Source of the DNA: Brevibacterium iodinum ATCC 49514
GTDB lineage: Bacteria; Actinomycetota; Actinomycetes; Actinomycetales; Brevibacteriaceae
Assembly (NCBI RefSeq): GCF_900169265.1
Contig: NZ_FXYX01000013.1
Span: 1 to 64,000 of the forward strand
Direction of reading: 5' to 3'
Length of the DNA: 64,000 nt
The notes beneath the pieces are model-generated. The model did no database searches, had not been told where the DNA came from, and was given only the letters and a program-made list of their open reading frames with translations. The position numbers were made by a program, and so were the translations under genes. Below are positions 53,858 through 63,510 of the stretch, piece after piece (position 1 is the stretch's first letter; every line of letters begins with the position of its first letter).

Positions 53858-54670
53858 ATGCGCGAACTCCAGCGTGCCTTCGACGCGCACCTGCACATCA
53901 TCGATCCGAGCCATCCGCTGATCGAGAACAACGGTTATCTGCCCGATCCGTTCACAGTCACTGACTATCGCGCGCGACTGCAGAGCCTGCCCGATGTGGG
54001 AGTCGAGGTCGCCGGAGGAGCCGTCGTGTCCGGTTCGTTCCAGGGCTTCGACCAGGGGTACCTCATCGAGGCGCTGCGCCAGCTCGGCGACAACTATGTC
54101 GGCGTCACCCAACTGCCGGATGAGACCACCGATGATCAGATCCGACGCCTCGACGAGGCCGGCATCAAGGCTCTGCGATTCAATATCGCCCGCGGCGGTT
54201 CGGCCACCCTCGACGCCCTCGACAGCTTTGCCCGACGAGTCCATGACCTCGTCGGATGGCACGCCGAGCTCTATATCGACACCCGCACGATCACTGAGGA
54301 CCTCGCTGCACGCATCGCCGCACTTCCGGCGGTGAGCATCGATCATCTGGGCATGCACGAGGACGGACTGTCCACCCTGCTGCGCCTCGTCGAGGCAGGA
54401 GTCAAGGTCAAGGCCACCGGTTTCGGCCGTGTGGAACTCGATCCCGCCGAGGCGGTCCGCCGCATTGTCGACACCGACCCGACCGCTCTGATGGTGGGGA
54501 CGGACCTGCCGTCGACGCGGGCGCGTCGCCCCTTCGCCGACGCCGATTTCACGCTCCTTCGTCAGGCGCTCACTCCCGCCGAGGCGGACGCCGTGTTCTG
54601 GTCGAACGCGGCCCGGTTCTACGGCGTCGAGCCCAAAACCGCTGAGCACGCATTCATCTCTCACCAGTAG
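53858..54670 (+). CDS. Amidohydrolase-family TIM-barrel hydrolase (PDC-lactonase-like)
   Basis: The 270-residue protein begins with FDAHLHIIDPSHPL, the HxH metal or substrate motif of the amidohydrolase-2/2-pyrone-4,6-dicarboxylate lactonase group, and has IDHLGMHEDG and MVGTDLPSTR as the later His and Asp positions. Substrate unknown. TAAGTT at 53846-53851 lies exactly 6 nt before the ATG. It ends 1 bp before the ABC-class ATPase gene, so the two are cotranscribed. Confidence 0.83.
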   Translation: MRELQRAFDAHLHIIDPSHPLIENNGYLPDPFTVTDYRARLQSLPDVGVEVAGGAVVSGSFQGFDQGYLIEALRQLGDNYVGVTQLPDETTDDQIRRLDEAGIKALRFNIARGGSATLDALDSFARRVHDLVGWHAELYIDTRTITEDLAARIAALPAVSIDHLGMHEDGLSTLLRLVEAGVKVKATGFGRVELDPAEAVRRIVDTDPTALMVGTDLPSTRARRPFADADFTLLRQALTPAEADAVFWSNAARFYGVEPKTAEHAFISHQ

Positions 54671-54671
54671 C

Positions 54672-56481
54672 ATGAGTGACATGAGTTCACGTCAGTCGAA
54701 TCTCGCCTCCAGTCTGCACAACCTCGACGGTCGCAGCTACGGCAACCTCAAGCAGATCCGCGGCCGCTACACCTTCGGACCGGTCACCGTGTTCATCGAC
54801 CGGGTCCAGGCCGATCCCTTCGCTTCTCCGTCGAAGGTCCGGGTCCGCGTCGACCGTGCCGATGCGAAGTTCCCGCTCGACCTCACCACTGATCGCGCCG
54901 ACCACATCGCCGCCGCCGATTATCTGCTCCGTGCCGGCAACGAGGTGCTTACGAAGCTCGATCAGCGCGCACTCATCCTCGGCCGTCCGGGGCAGGAGAT
55001 CCTCGAGCGGACGAACATCCTCATCGATGACGCCGGGTTCGAGGCACGACTGCTCGTCAATCTGCCTGCGCGCGGTCGCCGCATCCTCGGCCATCAGGCA
55101 GCGGACATCCTCACCCGTGATCTGCCGGAATTCGCCGAACGGCTCTTCCTCTTCGACCGCTGGTCAGACACCCCGGCAGGCAGAGAAGGCAATACTCGCG
55201 CCCCGTCAACCAAGGGGCTCGCCGACCACGTCCAACTGCACCGGGACCAGTTGGAACTGCGCAACCACCTCGGCGAAGTGGGACTCATCGGCTTCGTCGG
55301 CAACGGAGCGATTCTCCCGCGAAAGTCCGGGGATTCGGATCTGCCGATGAAGTCCTCCGATGCTGTTGTCTTCACCTCCCCTCCCGAACTCGAGCACACG
55401 GTCGAACTCTCCAGCGGCCGCACCGTCACCGGCATGGGCATCCCTCGCGGAGTCACCGTCGTCGTCGGCGGCGGCTATCACGGGAAGTCGACGATTCTGC
55501 GCGCGCTCGAACGCGGCGTCTACCAGCATATCGCCGGCGACGGGCGCGAATGGGTCATCAGCGACCCGACTGCCACCTCCATTCGAGCCGAGGACGGACG
55601 CGCCGTCACCGGCGACGACATCTCGGCGTTCATCAACAACCTACCCTCGGGCTCTGACACGAGATTCTTCTCCACGACGAACGCCAGCGGGTCGACCTCG
55701 CAGGCGGCGAATCTCGTCGAAGCGATCGAGGCGGGCGCGAACACCCTGCTCATCGACGAAGACACTTCGGCGACGAACTTCATGATCCGCGACGAACGCA
55801 TGCGTGCGCTCATCCCCGCCGAGCGGGAACCGATCACCCCGTTCGTCGACCGCGTCCGACCTCTGCTGACCGAGCAGGGCGTGTCCACGGTGCTCGTCGC
55901 CGGCGGATCGAGCGCATTCTTCGAAGTCGCCGACCACGTCATCGCGCTCGATGCCTATGTGCCCAAGGAAGTCACGGACCAAGCGCATGAGCTCGTCGGC
56001 ATCACCGCAGCCGACCTCGAAACGGCTCCAACCGGCCTCGACGAATCAACCCGCCTCGACCCCCGCGGCCGAACCCGGTCGAGACCCGGCCACAGACTCA
56101 GACTCCCCGGCTTTCACTGCCGCACCGCGCGTGCCGACGGCGAAGGCGCTGCGGCCGGCGTCGAAGACGAAGACCGCTCGGGCGAAGGGATCCGACCGGA
56201 TCCAGTTCGGCCGCGACTTCATCGACCTCATCGCCATCGCTCAGCTCGTCGACACGCAGCAGGCGTCGGGAGTGGCCGAAGCCCTCGAATACCTTGCGGA
56301 GATCTTCGACGGACGCATTTCCCTGACCGAGGCGCTGGCCGAGGTCGAGGACATGCTCGACGCTGAGGGCCTCGACGGAATCACCGGCCACCGCGACCAT
56401 CCGGGCCACCTGACCCGGCCGCGCCGGCAGGAGATCGCCGCCGCACTCAACCGCTACCGCGGCCTGAGCCTCGAACGCTGA
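54672..56481 (+). pseudogene. Predicted ATPase of the ABC class, frameshifted near the C-terminus
   Basis: The first frame (54672 to 56366) reads as the ABC_ATPase family: GRSYGNLKQIRGRYTFGP near the start, the P-loop GGGYHGKST (about 266), the signature-like ASGSTSQAANLVEAIEAGA and Walker B LLIDEDTSATNFM. After about 56045 the frame turns into Arg-rich nonsense, while the +1 frame (to 56481) carries the family's expected end: DRIQFGRDFIDLIAIAQLVD, and RPRRQEIAAALNRYRGLSLER minus its last residue. A CCCCC run at about 56056-56060 is a likely site. One extra base, real or artefact, explains it. Confidence 0.8.
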
Positions 56482-56540
56482 GCAGAAACTCGAACGTGGC
56501 CTCGAGCCTCGACCCTCAATTGTTGAACTGAACCTCGCCT

Positions 56541-58979
56541 CTATCTGTTCAGCAGCCCAACCAGCTCAGCACTCGTGCCCACCGGCAGCGAGCACGAGGT
56601 CCCCCGGCAGACGATCGCCGTCCCCGCCGGGACGTCGACCTCCCGACCGTCCGGTCCCGGAACCCCGGTCGAGGCCGTGAGCAGAGTGAGCGACGGATGC
56701 CTGGCAGCGATTTTCCGCAGCGCATCGTCGACGGTGGCGACCCGCACGGGCGACAGGGCCCGCTCGGCCTGCCACAGTGCGTGTCCGCACCCGCGCGGAG
56801 CCTGCCCGGCCAGCGCCCGATAGACCCCGAGCAGCCGATCCCGAACCTCCAACAGCCGTCCCGTATCCAGCCCGGCGACCTCGCCCGGGGACGCCTCAAC
56901 CGATGACTCCGACCCATCAGAAGTCGCAGCTTCGACCCCGACTTCCGCGAGCAGCAGCACCGCCTCCGCGGCCGCGGATCGTCCCGACGGCACGGTGTTG
57001 TCGACGGGGTCCGCCGACTTCACGTCGATGATCCCGTCACCGAGCGAATCGACCGCTTCGAGGACCCCGTCTCCCCGTTCGGAGGTGAAGAGGTAAAGCA
57101 TCGTCGCACCGAGATCGACCAGATCCCCCACCTTCACCGAGGCGGCCCCGTCCGGCAGCTGTCGAACCGTGATCCCAGCGGTGATGAGTTGAGCCCAATC
57201 GGCGAGCCCTCCCTTACCGGGGCCGGCGACATCGCCGGTGAAGGAGCGCCGCACATCGAGAGCAGCCGAGTCGGTCGAGTCCCCCGAATTGGGCGCACCG
57301 ACCGGCTTGAGTCGGTCATGCATCGCCCTCCAGAATCGCACGGCAGTTTCTGCCCACAGCGCCGAATCTGCAGATTCGGCGTTCCCAGTGATCGCACCAC
57401 CAGTCGGGCCCACACTTCCCGTCGAATCGGCACCACCGACAGGCTCGGCTCCCGCACCGGAGTACAGTGCCGCCTCGGCGAGGGCGGTGACGGCCAGGGA
57501 ATTCCATTCGGTGATGATCTTCGTATCGCGGGTCGGCTGGGACCGGCGAGCGCGCAGCTGCTCGAGCACCTCGCGCTGCCGCTTCGTCGCGTCGATGTCC
57601 CAGGGTGCGGGGTGCTCGGCGTCGAAGAGCACGTCCTCCATGCCGAGCCAGTCGATGATGCGCACGGCCGCGACCACCTGGCCGGACAGCTCGCCCCCGG
57701 CCGGCGAATCGACGAGTCCGAGCAGACCTGCCTGCCCGGCCTCCGCGAATTGCTCGGGGGTGAACACGTAGGCGGCGCCCTCTTCGGAGACGCCCGCCGA
57801 GTTGAGCGAATCTGCATCGAGCGCGGCGATGAATCCGTCATCGGTCGACAGGTCGCTGATCAGGAAGTTCGCGGTGTCGGCGATCTCGCGTTCGGCCAGG
57901 GCGAGCCATTTCGACTCCGGGTCCAGGGCGCGTTCGACCTTCGCCCAGGCGACGACAGCGCGCAGATAGAGGGAGTTGTCGTAGAGCATCTTCTCGAAGT
58001 GCGGCACGAACCATTGTCGGTCGACGCTGTAGCGGGCGATCCCGCCGCGCACCTGGTCGCGCATGCCACCGGAGGCGATCCGCGCCAGTGTCGAACGCAC
58101 GGCGATGAGGCAGTCGAGGATGAGTTCACCGGTCAGATGTCCGTCGGCACCGAGCCAGCCGAGCCGCCCCTCGGCTCGGACCCGGTCCATCGGGTGCGGG
58201 CCGGCCCCCACCCCGTTCGCCGAGGCGGTCCCGCCGGTTCCCGGGCGCGCCGAAGCACCGTCGTCCGCCCCCTCACCCGCCGAGGCGGTCCCACCCAAGC
58301 GCACGAACGCCGCGAGGAGCTGGAGGACATTCATCATCGGCGGGAACTTCGGGGCGCCGCCGAATCCACCCCAGGCCGGATCGTACGAATCGAGCAGCGC
58401 TGCGGCGGCGGAATCAAGCTCGTCGGGGGTCAGGGACTCCGCGGCCGCCTCGGCGGGGAGGGCACTGGTCACGGCATCGGCCATCTCAGCCAGTCCACGG
58501 TCCATCCGGGCGGTCATCTGGTTGACCTCGTCGCGGCGGTCCGTCCACGTCGCCGATACGGCCGAGAGGACCTGTGTGAATGCGGGCAGATTGCCCCGCG
58601 GCGCTGGCGGGAAGTAGGTGCCGGCGTAGAAGGGACTGCCGGCAGGTGTGGCAAAGATCGTCATCGGCCATCCGCCTTGGCCGGTCATCGCCTGCAGCGC
58701 GTTCATGTAGTAGGCATCGATGTCCGGAAGTTCCTCCCGGTCGATCTTCACGGGCACGAACCGGTCGTTCATCATCGCCGCGACCGCTTCGTCCTCGAAG
58801 GATTCGTGCGCCATGACGTGACACCAATGACAGGTGGAGTAGCCGATCGAGATGAGGAGGGGGACGTCACGGCGGGCCGCCTCGGCGAGGGTTTCCTTCG
58901 TCCACATCCGCCAGTCCACGGGATTGTCGGCATGAGCGCGCAGGTACGGGCTGGTCGAGTCGGCGAGTTCGTTCGGCAT
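56541..58979 (-). CDS. DUF255 thioredoxin-like/six-hairpin protein (YyaL/Spata20 type)
   Basis: The 812-residue protein starts with the DUF255 thioredoxin fold: SPYLRAHADNPVDW, then STCHWCHVMAHESF with the CxxC pair C50/C53, KIDREELPDID and GGWPMTIFATPAGSPFYAGT. An (alpha/alpha)-barrel follows with GGIARYSVDRQWFVPHFEKM and TEWNSLAVTALAEA. It is over 100 residues longer than usual because of Gly/Ala/Ser-rich insertions (about residues 232-265, 500-530 and 705-725). Two copies of GCCGAGGCGGTCCC (plus strand) encode part of the first insertion. Function unknown, likely cytoplasmic. Confidence 0.87.
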   Translation of the reverse strand: MPNELADSTSPYLRAHADNPVDWRMWTKETLAEAARRDVPLLISIGYSTCHWCHVMAHESFEDEAVAAMMNDRFVPVKIDREELPDIDAYYMNALQAMTGQGGWPMTIFATPAGSPFYAGTYFPPAPRGNLPAFTQVLSAVSATWTDRRDEVNQMTARMDRGLAEMADAVTSALPAEAAAESLTPDELDSAAAALLDSYDPAWGGFGGAPKFPPMMNVLQLLAAFVRLGGTASAGEGADDGASARPGTGGTASANGVGAGPHPMDRVRAEGRLGWLGADGHLTGELILDCLIAVRSTLARIASGGMRDQVRGGIARYSVDRQWFVPHFEKMLYDNSLYLRAVVAWAKVERALDPESKWLALAEREIADTANFLISDLSTDDGFIAALDADSLNSAGVSEEGAAYVFTPEQFAEAGQAGLLGLVDSPAGGELSGQVVAAVRIIDWLGMEDVLFDAEHPAPWDIDATKRQREVLEQLRARRSQPTRDTKIITEWNSLAVTALAEAALYSGAGAEPVGGADSTGSVGPTGGAITGNAESADSALWAETAVRFWRAMHDRLKPVGAPNSGDSTDSAALDVRRSFTGDVAGPGKGGLADWAQLITAGITVRQLPDGAASVKVGDLVDLGATMLYLFTSERGDGVLEAVDSLGDGIIDVKSADPVDNTVPSGRSAAAEAVLLLAEVGVEAATSDGSESSVEASPGEVAGLDTGRLLEVRDRLLGVYRALAGQAPRGCGHALWQAERALSPVRVATVDDALRKIAARHPSLTLLTASTGVPGPDGREVDVPAGTAIVCRGTSCSLPVGTSAELVGLLNR

Positions 58980-59089
58980 GCCCCCAGCGTCTCACTTCGG
59001 GCGATCACGTGCGAGGTCACGCTCAAGACAGTGCGAGATCTTCCCCATTCAGCCGACAAGGGAACTGGTTTTTATGGGAGCATGAGGCC

Positions 59090-60043
59090 ATGACCACCGC
59101 ATCGAACACCGACTCCCACAACCCGAGAATCGGCCTCGACGCCCGCAGAATGGCCATCACCATCGTTGCCGCGCTCGTCTTCCTCGTCACGTGGATCGAC
59201 GCAGGGCTCCTCGAGGTCAAGGCTCAAGACTCCTATGTGTCGTCACCGGGTCCGAGCCTCCTGCGCCTCGCGCTCATCGCGGTTGCCGGCGCCGCCGCGA
59301 TCACGATCGCCCGCGGTCTTCGCCCGATCCCCCGCAGCGTGCTCATCGTCGTCACCGTGTTCCTCTGCGCCGTCGAAGCGCTCAAGTCGATCTTCACCAT
59401 CGACACGTTCGGCGCCGACACCGGGGATCTGGCCGACAATCCCGCGCTCACCACGGCCCTGGGCGCCGTGAGCCTTATCGTTACTGTGGGTTTCCCGATC
59501 GTTGTGGCCCTTGCCCTGGCCGCGGTCACGGCCCAACTCGTCCCCATCGCCGAGGCGGCCGCCCCCGCGGTTCTTCGACGTCGCTCGCGTATCGCCGCCA
59601 TCGGGTTGTTCGCTGCCACCGGAATCGTGTTCCTCGTCTGGTTGCTGCGAACCATGTTCGTCGACGCCATGTTCCTGTTCGAGTACGGTGATGCCGTCAA
59701 TGCTCTGGGCGCCGCAGTCGGGCTTGTTTCTGCCATCGCCGCCCTGCGGGTCATCGCCGAGGCTCGGTCGCTGCCGGCCGATGAACCGGCCGTCGGCCCG
59801 ACTCTGTCCGGCACCACACCCCGATCTGCTCGCACTCTGGCGTTCGTCGTCATCGCCTGCGGACTGCACCTGTGCTGGGAGTCGACCATACTGACAGTCG
59901 GGTACCCACCGGCCGTCGCCATGGGATACCCGGGCTGGGTTGTCTCCATGTTCGGCCTCGTTCTCGGGAGCCTCGTGCTCGCGGTCCGCACACTCAACTG
60001 CGCCCCGACCGGTGACATCGCCCCGACAACGGAAGCTGGTTGA
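59090..60043 (+). CDS. Multi-spanning membrane protein of unknown function
   Basis: The 317-residue protein has about eight hydrophobic segments and no recognised motif. It includes WIDAGLLEVKAQDSYVSSPGP after segment 1 and a closing pair of helices with GLHLCWESTIL. The ATG at 59090 is preceded by GGGAG. Longer readings to 59009 overlap the DUF255 upstream region and are unlikely. It faces away from the DUF255 gene. Confidence 0.65.
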   Translation: MTTASNTDSHNPRIGLDARRMAITIVAALVFLVTWIDAGLLEVKAQDSYVSSPGPSLLRLALIAVAGAAAITIARGLRPIPRSVLIVVTVFLCAVEALKSIFTIDTFGADTGDLADNPALTTALGAVSLIVTVGFPIVVALALAAVTAQLVPIAEAAAPAVLRRRSRIAAIGLFAATGIVFLVWLLRTMFVDAMFLFEYGDAVNALGAAVGLVSAIAALRVIAEARSLPADEPAVGPTLSGTTPRSARTLAFVVIACGLHLCWESTILTVGYPPAVAMGYPGWVVSMFGLVLGSLVLAVRTLNCAPTGDIAPTTEAG

Positions 60044-60153
60044 GCGACAAGTTCTGCCCAGGCGAGCAGCCGACCGCCCAAACCTGAGCCGGACCATCTG
60101 CCGAGACGGCATCATCCACGTCGCAGTTCCCTCTTCCCCCGCATCCGGCATTC

Positions 60154-60170
60154 TTCTACACTATGTAGAA
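60154..60170. promoter_or_regulatory. 17-bp perfect palindrome TTCTACA-CTA-TGTAGAA
   Basis: It lies 57 nt before the PNPOx-fold gene. It differs at two arm/centre positions from the palindrome at 9042-9058 upstream of usp copy 2 and has the same 7-3-7 layout. It suggests one regulator for both stress-type genes. Confidence 0.6.
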
Positions 60171-60226
60171 CTCAGTGGAGAGGGAACCGATCCCGGTGCC
60201 CGCCGCTGGGAGACAGGAGAACGACA

Positions 60227-60679
60227 ATGAACGCCGAATCACCCTGGACGCTCGACGCCGCGGACTGCTGGGACCTCCTGCGATCCGCCTCCGTCGGTCG
60301 CCTGGCCGTCATCGTCGATGGTGACCCGGAGATCTTCCCGGTGAACTTCACCGTCGAACATTCCGCACTCGTCATCCGCACCGGCGATGGCACGAAGATC
60401 GACGCCGTCCGCGGCCATCCCCGCGTCGCCTTCGAAATCGACGGCGTCGACGGGCAAACCGCGTTCAGCGTCGTCGTCAAAGGCGACGCCAAGGAGATCA
60501 AGGCTCCCGACGAACTGCGCGACACCGTCTCCCTCGACGTCTCCCCGCTGCAGGCCGGGACGAAGAATCATTTCGTCCGGGTCCTCGCCGAGGAGGTCAC
60601 CGGCAGGAGCTTCCCGGTGACCGATCCCGCGACGTGGAAGTCAGCGCTCAGCGACGTCGCACGCGCACCGTACGAGTGA
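60227..60679 (+). CDS. Pyridoxamine 5'-phosphate oxidase-fold protein
   Basis: The 150-residue split-barrel protein has the block CWDLLRSASVGRLAVIVDGDP, EIFPVNFTVEHSALVIRTG and VAFEIDGVD typical of small PNPOx/nitroimidazole-resistance-like flavin or F420 proteins. The substrate is not readable. AGGAG precedes the ATG. The palindrome at 60154-60170 and its twin upstream of usp copy 2 suggest stress control. Confidence 0.85.
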   Translation: MNAESPWTLDAADCWDLLRSASVGRLAVIVDGDPEIFPVNFTVEHSALVIRTGDGTKIDAVRGHPRVAFEIDGVDGQTAFSVVVKGDAKEIKAPDELRDTVSLDVSPLQAGTKNHFVRVLAEEVTGRSFPVTDPATWKSALSDVARAPYE

Positions 60680-60703
60680 CCCCGTCGACCGGTTCTTCGT
60701 CGA

Positions 60704-61564
60704 TCAGAGTGCTTCGACGACCTCGACGAGGCGGTCGGGTGCGTTGGTGATGATGCCGTCAGCGCCGACGTCGATAGCTCGTTCCATCTCACCGAGATCG
60801 TCGACGGTCCACACCAAGCTGGTCATTCCGAGCTCGTGGATCGCGGTGAGGAAGTCCGCGTCGGCCGCGCAGAATTCGGGGTTGACCTGGTCGACCCAGT
60901 CCGCGAAGCCCTGGAGCTCGTCCGGGCAGGGTCGGCCGAGCACACCGACCGGGATCTCCGGAGCGAGCGCGTGGAACTCTTCGACGAATGCCCAGTTCGC
61001 GGACTGGACGACGAGCATGCCGGCCGCCAAAGTCCGGTCGAGATAGTTCGGCACGGTGCGCAGGGCGGACAGGACCGCCTCGGCGATTCCGGGATAGATC
61101 TCGGGGTGCTTGACCTCGAGCAGCAGACCGGTGCGGGTGTCGTGGGCGAGGGTGAGCACCTCGGCGAGGCGGGGCACGCGGACACCGGCGAATTCCTCGC
61201 CCTTCCAGCTTCCGGCATCGAGCGTGGCGATCTGGGCGGCGTTCATGCCGGCGATGCTGCGGTCTTGACGATTCGGGTACAGGGTGCGGGCGTCGGTGGT
61301 GCGATCGACGGTCGTGTCGTGCATGATCACGAGCTCACCGTCGGCGCTCATGTGGACGTCGGTCTCGATCATGTCTGCGCCCTGGTCGATGCCGGCGATG
61401 AACGCGGGAATCGTATTCTCCGGCCAATCGGCGGACGCACCTCGGTGTGCGATGACCAGGGGCGGGACCCGAACGCGGGCAGGATCGATCACGGTATCGG
61501 TGACGCCGGTGGTGAGGTCGCGGGGCGAGTGATCGGAGGTGGGGGTGGCGAGGGTGATGGGCAT
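60704..61564 (-). CDS. Glycerophosphodiester phosphodiesterase
   Basis: The 286-residue cytoplasmic TIM-barrel enzyme splits glycerophosphodiesters into glycerol 3-phosphate and alcohols. The GDPD hallmarks are present: IAHRGASADWPENTIPAF, IETDVHMSADGELVIMHD and LLLEVKHPE, plus VWTVDD near the end. There is no signal peptide. GGAGGAG precedes the ATG at 61564. Convergent with the PNPOx-fold gene. Confidence 0.92.
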   Translation of the reverse strand: MPITLATPTSDHSPRDLTTGVTDTVIDPARVRVPPLVIAHRGASADWPENTIPAFIAGIDQGADMIETDVHMSADGELVIMHDTTVDRTTDARTLYPNRQDRSIAGMNAAQIATLDAGSWKGEEFAGVRVPRLAEVLTLAHDTRTGLLLEVKHPEIYPGIAEAVLSALRTVPNYLDRTLAAGMLVVQSANWAFVEEFHALAPEIPVGVLGRPCPDELQGFADWVDQVNPEFCAADADFLTAIHELGMTSLVWTVDDLGEMERAIDVGADGIITNAPDRLVEVVEAL

Positions 61565-61901
61565 TTCAGAACTCCTCCACGGAGACTGCGGGTGGCGTTC
61601 GGGCGCCGGATACAAGTGCTGCACGGTGGCCGAACGATGAGTACTAGGCCGCCCAGACTAGGGGTCCCGAGCAAGTTCCGGATGATGCGCGAGTGGACGG
61701 AACATGAATCCTGACGGTGTCGGCACTGGCCGTCGCCTGGGCTGACGCTGACTCGGCCGCGGGCTGATGGTGACCGTCAAGCAGGGCCACTGCCACAACC
61801 CCGGGAGCAAGGGTGGCAGACTGGGAGTAACCACGGACGGAGTTCTCGCGTTCCGCACCTCCGATCCTCTCCAGCACGATTGCCGAAGGAGGCGCAGTTC
61901 G
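61565..61901. other. Divergent intergenic region
   Basis: This 337-bp gap between the phosphodiesterase and alanine symporter genes must hold both promoters. I looked for a glycine riboswitch because of the symporter and found no convincing one. An in-frame extension of the symporter to 61767 lacks family character. Nothing else recognised. Confidence 0.4.
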
Positions 61902-63395
61902 ATGGAGATAGTCCAGAGTGCTTTCGACAGTGTCAGCACCGTATCGTCATACATCCTCGTGGCTGTTCTCATCCCCACTGGTCTGTATTTCACCATTCGC
62001 ACGGGAGTGGTGCAGGTCCGCCTGCTGCCCGAGATGTTCCGCACCCTGACCGAGCCGGGCGGACGGGATTCCGAGGGCAACCGGAACATCTCGCCGTTCC
62101 GCGCATTCTCGATCTCTGCAGCCTCGCGTGTGGGAACGGCGAACATCGCCGGTGTCGCCTTAGCGATCTCGCTCGGTGGTCCGGGTGCGATGTTCTGGAT
62201 GTGGGTGACGGCCATCGTCGGCGGCGCCACGGCCTTCGCCGAGTCCGCCCTCGGTCAGCTGTACAAACTCAAGGACGGTCCGAACTTTCGCGGCGGACCC
62301 GCCTACTACATCAGGCACGGGCTGAACATGAAGTGGCTCGGTCTGGTCTTCGCCGTCATCGTCGCCATCACCTACGGCATCGTGTTCAACTCGGTGCAGT
62401 CGAACTCGATCGTCGACGCCGTCGGCGCATCCTTCGGAGTCGAGAGCTCGGACGGCGTCTTCGCTGCAGTGGCTGGGGCGATCATCGCCGTCGCCGCCTT
62501 CGCGATCTTCGCAGGCGGCGCCAAGCGCATCTCGAACATCTCGGCCTATCTTGTGCCGATCATGGCCGGCCTCTACCTCATCGTCGGCATCATCGTCGTG
62601 GTGATGAACATCGGTGCCGTGCCGTCGATGATCGCCACGATCGTCACCGACGCGTTCAGCATGGATTCGATCGCCGGCGGAACGCTGGGATCGATCATGC
62701 TCATCGGTGTGCAGCGCGGCCTGTTCTCCAATGAGGCCGGCATCGGTTCGGTGCCGAACGCCGCGGCCACGGCCTCGGCGTCGCACCCGGCCAAGCAGGG
62801 TTTCGTGCAGGCTTTGGGCGTGTACTTCGATACGATCCTCGTCTGCTCGATCACCGCATTCGTCATCCTGCTGTCGAATCCGGAGTACGGCAGCTCCGCT
62901 GAGGGCATCCAGCTCACGCAGACGGCGCTGAGCGGTCAGCTCGGGCAGTGGGCGATCCACTTCCTCACGCTGGCGATCTTCCTCTTCGCGTTCTCGTCGA
63001 TCCTCGGCAACTACTACTACGGCGAGGCGAACATCGAGCATCTGACGACGAACCGTGTCGCGCTCCGCGTGTATCAGGTCATCGTCATGGCCTCGGTGTT
63101 CATCGGTGCGATCGCGGCCCTCGACCTGGTGTGGACCGCGGCCGATATCTTCATGGCGATCATGGCTCTCATCAACCTCTTCGCCCTGCTGATGCTCTCA
63201 CCGCTGGTGTTCTCGCTGTTGAAGAACTACCAGCAGCAGCGCAGAGCCGGCTTTGAGCCGGTCTTCCACCGCGGCGACCTGCCCGCGTTCAAACGCATCA
63301 ACACCCAGATCGACGCCTGGGACGGCACCGACGAGGTGACCACCGCGAAGTTCTGGCATGATCGCGGGAAGAAGGTCCGCTCCGACGACGAGTGA
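61902..63395 (+). CDS. Alanine/glycine:cation symporter (AGCS family)
   Basis: The 497-residue carrier brings in alanine or glycine with sodium or protons. It has about eleven membrane segments. Family blocks are the N-terminal LIPTGLYFTIRTGVVQVR, AASRVGTANIAGVALAI, GPGAMFWMWVTAIVGG with FAESALGQLYK, NEAGIGSVPNAAATA and NYYYGEANIEHL. GAAGGAGG precedes the ATG at 61902. A terminator follows at 63426. Confidence 0.93.
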   Translation: MEIVQSAFDSVSTVSSYILVAVLIPTGLYFTIRTGVVQVRLLPEMFRTLTEPGGRDSEGNRNISPFRAFSISAASRVGTANIAGVALAISLGGPGAMFWMWVTAIVGGATAFAESALGQLYKLKDGPNFRGGPAYYIRHGLNMKWLGLVFAVIVAITYGIVFNSVQSNSIVDAVGASFGVESSDGVFAAVAGAIIAVAAFAIFAGGAKRISNISAYLVPIMAGLYLIVGIIVVVMNIGAVPSMIATIVTDAFSMDSIAGGTLGSIMLIGVQRGLFSNEAGIGSVPNAAATASASHPAKQGFVQALGVYFDTILVCSITAFVILLSNPEYGSSAEGIQLTQTALSGQLGQWAIHFLTLAIFLFAFSSILGNYYYGEANIEHLTTNRVALRVYQVIVMASVFIGAIAALDLVWTAADIFMAIMALINLFALLMLSPLVFSLLKNYQQQRRAGFEPVFHRGDLPAFKRINTQIDAWDGTDEVTTAKFWHDRGKKVRSDDE

Positions 63396-63425
63396 GGCTG
63401 TCGAACAGCAGTCGACAACGCACAT

Positions 63426-63452
63426 CGGGCGCTCCCTTCACGGGAGCGCCCG
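63426..63452 (+). terminator. Intrinsic terminator after the alanine symporter
   Basis: An 11-bp stem CGGGCGCTCCC with its complement closes a 5-nt loop and is followed by AAGTGTTTTC. It starts 30 bp after the symporter stop. Confidence 0.85.
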
Positions 63453-63510
63453 AAGTGTTTTCATTCCCCAGGATCCGAAAGACAGTCTCCCCGACCCTCA
63501 GGAGGTCCCA

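Noticed and set aside
57189-59093. 634-codon plus-strand frame
   Set aside because: It mirrors the DUF255 gene, which has the CHWCH motif in the right place.
61640-61901. Glycine riboswitch before the alanine/glycine symporter
   Set aside because: GCCGAAGGAGGCG near the start resembles the conserved core, but the other conserved segments and the paired stems are missing. It is better read as the ribosome site.
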